DNA of 64,000 nucleotides from Pseudomonas sp. PDM18 (GTDB lineage Bacteria > Pseudomonadota > Gammaproteobacteria > Pseudomonadales > Pseudomonadaceae): the NCBI RefSeq assembly GCF_014852585.1, contig NZ_JACVBX010000011.1, forward strand, positions 204,019-268,018, read 5' to 3'. A program made the translations under genes and the position numbers. Under the pieces are notes generated by a model. The model worked only from the letters and a program-made list of their open reading frames with translations. It ran no database searches and was not told the origin of the DNA. This document shows positions 46,595-55,950 of this stretch, piece after piece. Within the stretch, counting starts at the first letter, position 1. Each line of letters opens with the position of its first letter.

Positions 46595-46860
46595 ACCGCA
46601 GCGTTCTTCGATGATGGGTGGAGCGCAGTCGTCCGCCCATGCGCTCCCAGATATCTCCGTTGCGGGCCCGCTCCAGCAGGGATGGTTCGAGCGCTCCTGC
46701 GCAACCCGCTATTTCCGTGCCTTCGAAGGCCGGTATTGCTACCAAGGAACTAGGAAATTCGGCACTGCGTTCAATTGTTGGTCCAGCCCACCAAACCAAG
46801 AATCTGCGACAGACCGGGAAATTTTCCCGGGTACAACAACAATCGCAGAGGCGCACCGCC

Positions 46861-48630
46861 ATGAGACAGCTTCAACCTTCCGCCCGCACCGTGCTGTTCA
46901 CCGCTATCAGCCTGGCCTCCCTGGGCGCCCAAGCCGGGGTAACCGACCAGGACATCAGCGATTCCGCCAAGCGCACCGACCAGATCGTGGTCAACGGGAT
47001 CAACCAGCAGGGCCAGCGTTTCAGCCCGCTCAATACCCTGAACAGCGACAACGTGAAGGAGCTGCGGCCGGTCTGGGCGCTGTCCTTCGGTGGCGAGAAG
47101 CAGCGCGGCCAGCAGGCGCAACCGCTGATCAAGGACGGCGTGATGTACGTCACCGCTTCCTACTCGCGGGTGTTCGCCGCCGATGCACGCACCGGTCGCA
47201 AGCTGTGGCAGTACGACGCGCGCCTGCCCGATGGCATCATGCCCTGCTGCGACGTGATCAATCGTGGCGTGGCCCTGTACGGTGACCTGGTGATCTTCGG
47301 TACCCTCGACGCCAAGCTGGTCGCCCTGAACAAGGACACCGGCAAGGTGGTGTGGAAGAAGACCGTGGCGGACTACAAGGCCGGCTACTCCATCTCCGCC
47401 GCACCGCTGATCGCCAAGGGCAAGCTGATCACCGGCGTGGCCGGTGGTGAGTTCGGCGTGGTCGGCAAGATCGAGGCCTACAACCCCACCAACGGCGAGC
47501 TCCTGTGGAGCCGCCCGACGGTGGAAGGTCACATGGGTTACGTCTACAAGGACGGCAAGGCGGTGGAGAACGGCATCTCCGGCGGCGAAGCGGGCAAGAG
47601 CTGGCCGGGCGACCTCTGGAAGACCGGCGGCGCCGCGCCCTGGCTGGGCGGCTACTACGACCCGAGCACCGACTCGCTGTTCATCGGCACCGGCAACCCG
47701 TCGCCGTGGAACTCGCACTTGCGTCCGGGCGACAACCTGTTCTCCTCCTCGCGCCTGGCGCTGAACCCGGAAGACGGCTCGATCAAGTGGCACTTCCAGA
47801 CCACCCCGCACGATGGCTGGGACTTCGACGGCGTGAACGAGCTGGTCTCCTTCGACTACCAGGACGGCGGCAAGACCGTGAAGGCCGCAGCCACCGCCGA
47901 CCGCAACGGTTTCTTCTACGTGCTTGACCGCACCAACGGCAAGTTCATCCGTGGCTTCCCCTTCGTCGACAAGGTGACCTGGGCCAAGGGCCTGGATGAA
48001 AACGGCCGCCCGATCTACGACGATGCCCACCGTCCGGGAGCGCCGGGTGCCGACGCCAAGGGCACTTCGGTGTTTGTCGCGCCATCCTTCCTGGGCGGCA
48101 AGAACTGGATGCCCATGGCCTACAGCCAGGACACCGGGCTGTTCTACGTGCCGTCCAACGAATGGGGCATGGACATGTGGAACGAGAACATCGCCTATAA
48201 GAAGGGCGCGGCGTACCTCGGCGCCGGCTTCACCATCAAGCCGCTGAACGAGAAGTACATCGGCGTGCTGCGCGCCATCGATCCGAAGACCGGCAAGCAG
48301 GTCTGGCGCTACGAGAACTACGCGCCGCTGTGGGGTGGCGTGCTCGCGACCCACGGCAACCTGGTATTCACTGGCAACCCCGAAGGCTACCTGATGGCCT
48401 TCGATGCCAAGACCGGCAAGAAGCTCTACCAGTTCAACACCGGCTCGGGCGTGATCGCTTCGCCGATCACCTGGGAGATGGACGGCGAGCAGTATGTGAC
48501 CGTCCTCTCCGGCTGGGGCGGCGCGGTGCCGCTGTGGGGTGGCGAGGTGGCCAAGCGCATCAAGGACCTGGACCAGGGCGGCATGATCTGGACCTTCAAG
48601 CTGCCCAAGGATCTGGTGGCGAAGAAGTGA
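46861..48630 (+). CDS. PQQ-dependent alcohol dehydrogenase, lanthanide-type signature
   Basis: A 589-residue periplasmic quinoprotein with signal peptide ending AQAG and eight-bladed propeller repeats ([65 protein letters not shown]). The vicinal disulfide Cys129-Cys130 lies in MPCCDV. The catalytic Asp is D321 in [12 protein letters not shown], and D323 two residues on is the extra Asp that binds lanthanides in XoxF and PedH. It resembles ExaA/PedE/PedH, which oxidise ethanol and other alcohols. No cytochrome c550 gene is adjacent. It stands downstream of iacF, 266 bp away. Confidence 0.9.
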   Translation: MRQLQPSARTVLFTAISLASLGAQAGVTDQDISDSAKRTDQIVVNGINQQGQRFSPLNTLNSDNVKELRPVWALSFGGEKQRGQQAQPLIKDGVMYVTASYSRVFAADARTGRKLWQYDARLPDGIMPCCDVINRGVALYGDLVIFGTLDAKLVALNKDTGKVVWKKTVADYKAGYSISAAPLIAKGKLITGVAGGEFGVVGKIEAYNPTNGELLWSRPTVEGHMGYVYKDGKAVENGISGGEAGKSWPGDLWKTGGAAPWLGGYYDPSTDSLFIGTGNPSPWNSHLRPGDNLFSSSRLALNPEDGSIKWHFQTTPHDGWDFDGVNELVSFDYQDGGKTVKAAATADRNGFFYVLDRTNGKFIRGFPFVDKVTWAKGLDENGRPIYDDAHRPGAPGADAKGTSVFVAPSFLGGKNWMPMAYSQDTGLFYVPSNEWGMDMWNENIAYKKGAAYLGAGFTIKPLNEKYIGVLRAIDPKTGKQVWRYENYAPLWGGVLATHGNLVFTGNPEGYLMAFDAKTGKKLYQFNTGSGVIASPITWEMDGEQYVTVLSGWGGAVPLWGGEVAKRIKDLDQGGMIWTFKLPKDLVAKK

Positions 48631-48647
48631 TGGTCGTTTGATCTAGG

Positions 48648-48682
48648 CAAAGGGCCGGCCATTATGCCGGCCCTTTGTTTTT
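48648..48682 (+). terminator. Intrinsic terminator of the PQQ dehydrogenase
   Basis: CAAAGGGCCGGC and GCCGGCCCTTTG form a 12-bp stem followed by TTTTT, 17 bp after the stop codon. Confidence 0.92.
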
Positions 48683-48749
48683 GCGCGCTTGTCGGGGCTG
48701 TTCGCGGACATGGCCTACCGCTGGCTCTTACAGGCGGCGGATGAAGCGA

Positions 48750-49050
48750 AGGAGCGGACTTTGTGCGCGATGCTTTTGGTTGGGTGTTCTGCGTCGCTCC
48801 GGCGTGCGCGCGCATTTCTTTTTTCGCCCCCTCGGGCGACCTACTTTGGCAAACGCCCCAAAGTAGGCAAAGGTCTTGCCCCGGACATCCGGTTTTTCGC
48901 TTGGGGCGAAAAATACCCTCGTTGAAGCGAAGTTTCAGGGGCTCGCGCTGACGGACCATCCCTGGCCCGACAGCGCTCTCGCGACATCCATGTCGCTCAA
49001 CCCCTGAAACTCCGCTTCAACGAGGCCTCCTGAACGGGGCATTCGGCGTG
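48750..49050. repeat. Long multi-hairpin intergenic element, copy 2 (inverted)
   Basis: Reverse-orientation homologue of the 37530-37740 element. Outer arms 48920-48941 and 49001-49022 pair over 21 of 22 positions, and inside is the hairpin CCTACTTTGG (48840) with CCAAAGTAGG (48858). It shares TTTCGCCCCCTCGGGCGA and the CAAAGTAGG block with copies 1 and 3. Together with the flanking REPs and microsatellite it accounts for the gene-free 48.69-49.33 kb interval. Confidence 0.8.
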
Positions 49051-49080
49051 TGCGGATACTTCTCTGGAAGTCCTTAAAGT

Positions 49081-49122
49081 CCACAGCCACAGCCACAGCC
49101 ACAGCCACAGCCACAGCCACAG
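49081..49122. repeat. CCACAG hexanucleotide microsatellite
   Basis: Seven perfect CCACAG units followed by a degenerate CCAGAG. Period six means length changes keep frame, but no gene overlaps it. Confidence 0.95.
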
Positions 49123-49147
49123 CCAGAGCTGTGTTGTGGGATTTCCG

Positions 49148-49249
49148 TAGGAGCGGACCTTGTCCGCGAAATCCATCGCGGCGGACCTTACGCTGGCAGG
49201 CAACACCAGCTGCTCGCCGCCTCCTGTAGGAGCGAGCTTGCTCGCGAAC
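49148..49249. repeat. Two REP elements and flank
   Basis: GTAGGAGCGGACCTTGTCCG and, about 80 bp on, GTAGGAGCGAGCTTGCTCGC are REP units in the same orientation. Beyond 49250 GTAGGGCGCATAAC is a half copy of the 33509-type palindrome, and the ALDH leader follows at 49300-49412. Confidence 0.85.
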
Positions 49250-49412
49250 CACCCAGCACCGTAGGGCGCATAACCTGCAAAGCTCGCCGCATCTACTACC
49301 AAATGAGTAACCCACCACTCCCATGGGTGCATTCCGGGCCGGGAAGGGCGTTGCCTAAGATCGCTCCATGACCTGGCCGATGGAGGCTGGGAACCGACAG
49401 GAGAGCATCCCC

Positions 49413-50933
<1,521 letters not shown>

Positions 50934-51359
50934 AGCGTTGTTGCAAGCCGGCGGGCCTTCTCCCATCAGGTTCGCCGGCTCTCTTCTCTGGTGCACCGCC
51001 TGGCACTCCATCAGGCATCCCTTGTGTCGACGCGCCCGTTTGGGTGGCCGTCCGCTTCCGTGCCCACTTCCATGGGCGATGGCCTTCGTCGAACGCGGCT
51101 TCTGCCGCGTTTTCTTTTTCCGATACGCCGTTTTTCGCGAGCAAATGTAAGGGTTCTGCGCTCGGGCCATGCCCGCGAACGCCCGTGGCGCGTTCCTGCA
51201 GGAAAACAGTGCGATCCCGGTGGGTGCCGGCTTCCTTTCGCGAGCTAGCTCGCTCCTACAGGGTGTGGCAGAGCTGGCAATTCGTCTGGCAGGCAGCGAC
51301 ACTCGCGCGCCGTCGGCGCTTGCTAGCCTGCAGCGACAATCCCTCGTTCGGAATCCCCC
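50934..51359. other. Gene-free interval with REP units
   Basis: No credible coding frame. It contains REP-like halves (GGGCCATGCCCGCGAACGCC at about 51165 and CGAGCTAGCTCGCTCCTAC ending near 51260) and, near 51350, the short leader of the ferric-reductase-like gene. No clear terminator was found immediately after exaC. Confidence 0.6.
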
Positions 51360-52064
51360 ATGCCTACGCTGATCGCGCGCCTGGCGCTCGGCTGCCTGCT
51401 GCCGGTCGCCATCCTGCTCGGCCTCGGCGCCATGCCGGGGCTCGGCTATGCCTGGGATTTCGCCAACGCCGCAGGGCTGCTCGGCGCCTGCCTGCTAGGG
51501 CTGCTGTTCGTTATCGGTGGCCGCCCGCAACCGCGCCCGCTGTACGAGGGCAAGTTCTTCCTGCGCCTGCACCGCGACCTGGGTTTTGCTGCCGTCGCAT
51601 TGCTGCTGGTGCACATCGTCGTACTGCTGATCGATGAGCCGCTGCTGATCGAGGACCTGTTGCCATCAGCCCCCGGCTACATGCTGGCCGGGCTGGCGTC
51701 GGCGATGCTGATGCTGGTGCTGGCAGTTTCCAGCCTGAGCCGCGTCCGCCCCCGCTGGAGCAGCGGCGCCGCTTCGTTCCGCCGCTGGCATTACGGCGGC
51801 AGCCTGCTCGCCCTGGTGCTGATGGCCGTTCATGTGCTGGGCGCGGGCTACTACAGCGGCGGAGTCTGGAAGGGCGCCTTGCTGGTGGCGCTGATGCTGG
51901 CGGTGGCCATCTGGCCGTGCCTGCCCAAACCCGCCAACGGCATCAGCGGGCGCAAGCGCAACACGGCGCAGCGTGCTACCTGGTTCGCGCTGGCGGCCAG
52001 CGGCGCGATCATCGGCTTATCGGCGCTCTACAGCTTGCTGGCGAATCTGGAGCTGCCGCTGTGA
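51360..52064 (+). CDS. Ferric reductase-like di-heme b membrane protein
   Basis: A 234-residue protein with about six membrane segments. His71 and His85 (LRLHRDLGFAAVALLLVHIV) and His144 and His158 (RRWHYGGSLLALVLMAVHVL) form two H-x13-H pairs, the bis-heme b signature of ferric-reductase-like transmembrane domains. No FAD/NAD domain is fused, unlike NOX-type proteins, so it takes electrons from another carrier. Its stop overlaps the GTG start of the tetraheme cytochrome (GTGA), and the pair is likely a quinol- or cytochrome-linked electron exporter. Confidence 0.85.
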   Translation: MPTLIARLALGCLLPVAILLGLGAMPGLGYAWDFANAAGLLGACLLGLLFVIGGRPQPRPLYEGKFFLRLHRDLGFAAVALLLVHIVVLLIDEPLLIEDLLPSAPGYMLAGLASAMLMLVLAVSSLSRVRPRWSSGAASFRRWHYGGSLLALVLMAVHVLGAGYYSGGVWKGALLVALMLAVAIWPCLPKPANGISGRKRNTAQRATWFALAASGAIIGLSALYSLLANLELPL

Positions 52065-52432
52065 GGCGTATCTGGATCGGGGTCTCCGTTGTCGCAATCG
52101 CCGTGCTGTCGGCAGGCACGTGGTACGCCCACGAGCACTGGCAACGCAGCCGGCCGCTGATGCCGCTGGCCTTCCCCCATGAACCGCACGCTTCGGTGAA
52201 CTGCATCACCTGTCATCACGACTACAAGGACCAGTCGCCTTCGGTCTCTGGTAACCGCACCTGTATCCTCTGCCACAAGCAGAGCCCGGCGCTGGCCATG
52301 CGCATCGAGGCAGATTTCCACCAGCTCTGCCAGAGCTGCCACCTGCAGCGCTTGCAGGCGATCCACGCCAGTGGGCCGGTGCGTAGCTGCCAGGCCTGCC
52401 ACCGCGATACAACCGGGAAGTCGTACCCGTAG
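52061..52432 (+). CDS. Small membrane-anchored tetraheme cytochrome c
   Basis: A 123-residue protein with an N-terminal anchor (IWIGVSVVAIAVLSAGTWYA) and four CXXCH heme sites: CITCH (48-52), CILCH (68-72), CQSCH (90-94) and CQACH (110-114). The lead FPHEPHASVNCITCHHDYK resembles cytochrome c7/c3-type segments with distal His residues. GTG start at 52061 overlaps the preceding stop. Together with the di-heme b protein it suggests periplasmic electron transfer. Its TAG stop lies within the palindromic repeat at 52428. Confidence 0.88.
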   Translation: MRRIWIGVSVVAIAVLSAGTWYAHEHWQRSRPLMPLAFPHEPHASVNCITCHHDYKDQSPSVSGNRTCILCHKQSPALAMRIEADFHQLCQSCHLQRLQAIHASGPVRSCQACHRDTTGKSYP

Positions 52433-52500
52433 GGGGCATAACGCCTGAGGCGTGATCCGCCATTGCGGCGGATAACCCGTTCCGGGTTATGCGCTCTACG
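52428..52500. repeat. GTAGGGCGCATAAC-type palindromic repeat
   Basis: CGTAGGGGGCATAAC and GTTATGCGCTCTACG bracket an inner GATCCGCC-ATTG-GGCGGAT hairpin, as at 33509-33586. The repeat begins inside the last codons of the tetraheme cytochrome gene. Confidence 0.82.
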
Positions 52501-52519
52501 ATTGCTGTTGCGCAAAAGA

Positions 52520-52546
52520 AAGCCCGGCATTTAGCCGGGCTTTTTT
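52520..52546. terminator. Bidirectional intrinsic terminator
   Basis: AAGCCCGGC-ATTTA-GCCGGGCTT followed by TTTT on the plus strand and CTTTT on the minus strand. It separates the convergent cytochrome gene and davA. Confidence 0.9.
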
Positions 52547-53334
52547 CAGCTGCGATACAGCACCGGCCGCCGCAGGTGCACATAGCTGTACCCCTCACGC
52601 GCCAGGGCGATGCGCTGCGGGTCCAGTTCGGCCACCAGCAGTTCCTCGCCTTGCTTGGCCTTGGTCAGCACCTGGCCATCCGGGGCGACGATGCTGCTCA
52701 GGCCGCAATACTCGATCTCCCCCTCGCTGCCGACGTAGTTGGCGTAGGCAAGGAACACCTGGTTTTCGTACGCGCGGGTCGGCACCAGGACCTGGGCGAC
52801 GAATTCGTAGGGGCGCATGTTCGCAGTGGGCACCAACACGACATCCGCGCCGGCCAAAGCGAGCGTGCGCACGGCCTCGGGGAATTCCACGTCGAAGCAG
52901 ATCAGCAGGCCGACTTTCCAGCCCTCCAGCTCGAAGATCGCCGGCGGCTCGTCGGAAGCGCTGAACTGGCTGCGGTCGAGGTCGCCGTAGAGGTGGGTCT
53001 TGCGGTAGTTGGCGCGGCGTTCGCCCTGGCGGTCGATCAACTGCACGCTGTTGAAGACGGCGCCGTCGCCGTCACGTTCGGGATAGCCGTAGAGGATGCC
53101 GAGCTTGTGCTCGCGGGCGATCTCGGCGATGCGCTGGGCGGACGGGCCGTCGCAGCTTTCCGCCAGCTCCGCGACGCGCTGGGCGCCGATGTTGTAGCCG
53201 GACAGGTACATCTCCGGCAGCACCAGCAGGTCCGCACCGTTCTGCACCGCCTGTTGCGCGGCCTGCTCCAGGCGGCGCAGGTTGCCGGCGACGTCGTCGG
53301 GGCCGGGTGGGCACTGGTAGAGTGCGAGGTACAT
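52546..53334 (-). CDS. davA: 5-aminovaleramidase DavA (nitrilase superfamily)
   Basis: A 262-residue carbon-nitrogen hydrolase. The catalytic Glu-Lys-Cys triad is E41 (VLPEMYLSGYNIG), K112 (YRKTHLYGDLDRS) and C146 (LLICFDVEFPE). The sequence matches P. putida DavA, which cleaves 5-aminovaleramide to 5-aminovalerate and ammonia in lysine degradation. It lies downstream of davB in the same operon, 92 bp apart, with a 17-bp-arm hairpin in the gap. The ATG at 53334 has AAGGAGAA upstream. Confidence 0.92.
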   Translation of the reverse strand: MYLALYQCPPGPDDVAGNLRRLEQAAQQAVQNGADLLVLPEMYLSGYNIGAQRVAELAESCDGPSAQRIAEIAREHKLGILYGYPERDGDGAVFNSVQLIDRQGERRANYRKTHLYGDLDRSQFSASDEPPAIFELEGWKVGLLICFDVEFPEAVRTLALAGADVVLVPTANMRPYEFVAQVLVPTRAYENQVFLAYANYVGSEGEIEYCGLSSIVAPDGQVLTKAKQGEELLVAELDPQRIALAREGYSYVHLRRPVLYRS

Positions 53335-53351
53335 GGGGTTCTCCTTGGAAA

Positions 53352-53400
53352 CGCGCGGGGCCGGGATCAGCCAGTTTGCACCCGATCCCGGCCCCGCGCG
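53352..53400 (-). promoter_or_regulatory. Strong stem-loop between davB and davA
   Basis: Perfect 17-bp arms, CGCGCGGGGCCGGGATC and GATCCCGGCCCCGCGCG, around a 15-base loop. No T-run follows, so it is more likely an mRNA-stabilising or attenuating hairpin than a terminator, and it sits directly before the davA ribosome site. Confidence 0.72.
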
Positions 53401-53426
53401 AGCCGCTGTTCAGTCAATGGCGCGGA

Positions 53427-55109
53427 TCAGTCCGGCAGTGCCATCGGGCCCAGTTCGGCGAAGCGGTCGCCCGGGCCGGGGTTCTCCGGATGGGTGGCGC
53501 CGCCGAAGTGCTTCATGATGCCCCACACGGCGTTCAGCGAGGTCTGCACCGCGCCTTCCACCCAGGCCGGTGTCCAGGACACATCGTCGCCGGCGATGAA
53601 GATGCCGCGCTGCTCGGCGGGCATGTCGTCCTGCATGAAGTGCGCATACATGCGCTGGTTGTAACGGTAGTGGCCCGGCAGCGCGCCCTTGAAGGCGCCG
53701 AGGAAGTGGGGGTCGGCCTCCCAGGACACGGTGATCGGGTTGCCGATGATGTGCCCGGCGATGTCGACCTTCGGGTAGACCTTCTTCAGCGCGTCCAGCG
53801 CCAGCTGCACGCGCTTTTCCACCGGGTGTGGGAGCATCTTCATGGCGTCGCTCATCCAGGAATAGGACAGGCAGATCACCCCCGGCTTGTCGTCGCCGTT
53901 GTCGAACAGGTAGGTGCCGCGGGTGAGGCGGTCGGTGAGGGTCATGCTCATCACGTCGCGGCCGGTCTGCGGGTCCTTGTCCTTCCAGAACGGACGGTCG
54001 ACCATCACGAAGGTCTTCGACGACTGCATGTAGCGGGTGCGGTCCAGGGCCATCCACATCTTCTGCGAGAACAGCGCTTCTTCGCACTCGATCTGGGTGG
54101 TCAGCAGCCAGGTCTGGCAGGTTGCCAGGACGGCGGCGTAGTGGCGGGTGTCGCCCCAGTAATCGGTGACGGCGAAGGTGCCGTCGGCGGCGCGGGCGAT
54201 CTTCTTCACGCCCGGACGCGGCGCGCCGTTGTGCAGCGAGGCCAGCGAGGTGCCAGCCGGCCAGTGCGCGCATTGCTCCGGCACGTGGCTCCAGATGCCG
54301 CGCGGCACTTGCTCGACACCGCCTACCACCAGATGCTGGTGATCGTCGCAGTTGGTCATCACCACGCGGAAGATTTCCAGCATGGAGTTGGGGAAGTCCG
54401 AGTCCCAGCCGCCGGTGCCGAAACCGACCTGGCCGAAGATTTCGCGGTGGCGGTAGGACAGGCGCGAGAAGGCCTTGGAGGAGGCGACGAAGTCGTAGAA
54501 GGTGCGATCGTCCCACTTGGGCACCAGCTCGTCCCACAGGGCCTTGAGCTTGACCGTGTCGCGCTCGCGGATGGCGTCCTGGATCTCGGAGAAGCGCGCA
54601 CCGTCTTCCAGCGCGTCGGCCCAGGCCTGGGCGACTTCGCGGAAGATTTCCGGCAGATCGGCCATCTTCTCGGCGTAGTGGCTGGTGCCTTCCAGGTCGA
54701 CCACGGTGCTGCCCGAGGCCGGGGTCAGCGGGTTGGGGAAGGGTTTCGTTTCCAGGCCGAGCTTGTCGACGTAGTGATAGAAGGCGGTGCTCGACACCGG
54801 GAAGCGCATGCCGCCCAGCTCGGCGATGATGCCGTCGGCGCCTTCGAAGGTTTCCGAGCGCAGCCGGCCGCCCATTTTCGAGGCCTCGTAGACCACCGGC
54901 TTTAAGCCCATCTTCATCAGCTCGTAGGCCGCCACCAGGCCGGAGATGCCGGCGCCAACAATGGCCACTTCCTGGCCGTGCTTGTCGGCGGGGATGCTGC
55001 CCAGCCCGGCGGGATGCTCGATCCAGTCGTCGAAGGCGAAGGGGAAGTCCGGGCCGAAGATGGTCACCGGTTTCTTGCCGGGGGTGTGGGGGTGGCGGTT
55101 CTTGTGCAT
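53427..55109 (-). CDS. davB: Lysine 2-monooxygenase DavB
   Basis: A 560-residue flavin amine oxidase, the length of P. putida DavB. The FAD-binding motif is VAIVGAGISGLVAAYELMKMGLKPVVYEASKMGGRLRS (GAGISG near 52-57), followed by LGGMRFPVSSTAFYHYVDKLGLETKPFPNPL and C-terminal FIAGDDVSWTPAWVEGAVQTSLNAVWGIM. DavB oxidatively decarboxylates L-lysine to 5-aminovaleramide with O2; DavA then makes 5-aminovalerate. davT and davD for the next steps are not in the window. The divergent Lrp gene probably regulates it. Confidence 0.95.
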   Translation of the reverse strand: MHKNRHPHTPGKKPVTIFGPDFPFAFDDWIEHPAGLGSIPADKHGQEVAIVGAGISGLVAAYELMKMGLKPVVYEASKMGGRLRSETFEGADGIIAELGGMRFPVSSTAFYHYVDKLGLETKPFPNPLTPASGSTVVDLEGTSHYAEKMADLPEIFREVAQAWADALEDGARFSEIQDAIRERDTVKLKALWDELVPKWDDRTFYDFVASSKAFSRLSYRHREIFGQVGFGTGGWDSDFPNSMLEIFRVVMTNCDDHQHLVVGGVEQVPRGIWSHVPEQCAHWPAGTSLASLHNGAPRPGVKKIARAADGTFAVTDYWGDTRHYAAVLATCQTWLLTTQIECEEALFSQKMWMALDRTRYMQSSKTFVMVDRPFWKDKDPQTGRDVMSMTLTDRLTRGTYLFDNGDDKPGVICLSYSWMSDAMKMLPHPVEKRVQLALDALKKVYPKVDIAGHIIGNPITVSWEADPHFLGAFKGALPGHYRYNQRMYAHFMQDDMPAEQRGIFIAGDDVSWTPAWVEGAVQTSLNAVWGIMKHFGGATHPENPGPGDRFAELGPMALPD

Positions 55110-55337
55110 GGAAGGCTCCCTTCAATCTTGTTCGACTTATGCGGCTGGCCGGCTTGTATCACCAGCTTGGCAAGGCTTCTTGCGGCCCGCAGAGGCCAGT
55201 CGATGGATGGCGCGCGGGCAAAGAAATGGCGAGCTGTGAAGGCTCGCCGTGGCGTCCACTATTACAAAGGCCGTCGTTGAAATGAACCTGACAATCTGCA
55301 AGATTGGCGAGAGCTTTCAGGCAGATTGACCAATACG

Positions 55338-55775
55338 ATGAGCAATATGACGAAAAAATCCGATGCGGCCTTGCTGAACCTGCTGCGCGCCAACGCCCGC
55401 GAGTCGATCTCCGAGCTGGCGCGCAAGCTCGGGGTGTCGCGCTCCACGGTGCAGAGCCGCATCGAAAGGCTGGAGCAGCAGGGCGTCATCACCGGCTATT
55501 CGATCAAGGTGTCGGACAGCTACGCGCAATCACTAGTGCGCGCCCACGTGCTGGTGACGGCGCTGCCCAAGCTGTCACACCAGGTGGTGCAGGCGCTGGA
55601 GAAGATTGCCGAGGTGAAGACGCTGCATTCGGTGAGCGGCAACTTCGACATGATCGTGATCGTCGAGGCGCTGTCGATCCGCGACCTGGACGCGGTGCTG
55701 GACCGCATCGGCGCGCTGGACGGGGTGGAGCGGACGATGTCGTCGATCATTCTGTCGACGCGTATCGATCGGTGA
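55338..55775 (+). CDS. Lrp/AsnC-family transcriptional regulator
   Basis: A 145-residue Lrp-type regulator: HTH at LLNLLRANARESISELARKLGVSRSTVQSRIERLEQQGVITGYSIKVS, then a RAM effector domain (VRAHVLVTALPKLSHQVVQALEKIAEVKTLHSVSGNFDMIVIVEA). It is divergent from davB by about 228 bp, as in P. putida, so probably responds to lysine. The ATG at 55338 is taken; an ATG three codons later and an upstream TTG are alternatives because ribosome sites are weak. Confidence 0.9.
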   Translation: MSNMTKKSDAALLNLLRANARESISELARKLGVSRSTVQSRIERLEQQGVITGYSIKVSDSYAQSLVRAHVLVTALPKLSHQVVQALEKIAEVKTLHSVSGNFDMIVIVEALSIRDLDAVLDRIGALDGVERTMSSIILSTRIDR

Positions 55776-55839
55776 GGAGGCACTTTCTCAGAAATTGAGC
55801 TGTAGCTGAGATTCGCCGGAAAGTCAGCGTTCCCGATTG

Positions 55840-55915
55840 TTCGCGAGCAAGCTCGCTTCTACGAAGAGCGCTCCGAAGCTGGAGCTGGACCTGTAGGAGC
55901 GAGCTGGCTCGCGAA
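55840..55915. repeat. Inverted REP pair
   Basis: TTCGCGAGCAAGCTCGCTTC (55840) and GTAGGAGCGAGCTGGCTCGC (55893) are REP units in opposite orientation, separated by about 30 bp, a BIME-like pair between the Lrp gene and lysA. Confidence 0.88.
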
Positions 55916-55950
55916 CCGCCGGCAGTGCCGGCAGTGCATGACGGCTGGTA

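Noticed and set aside
48675..48951. Short overlapping frames in the 48.7-48.95 kb gap
   Set aside because: They fall in repeat copy 2 and lack ribosome sites.
49081..49122. CRISPR-like direct repeats
   Set aside because: Units are six bases with no spacers: a microsatellite, not a CRISPR array.
53307..54905. 532-residue plus-strand frame opposite davB
   Set aside because: Antisense of the lysine monooxygenase; no conserved motifs.
53427..55109. Tryptophan 2-monooxygenase (IaaM) and indole-acetamide hydrolase for IAA synthesis
   Set aside because: Considered because an IAA catabolic cluster is nearby, but the sequence matches DavB and the partner hydrolase is the nitrilase-type DavA, not an amidase-signature IaaH.
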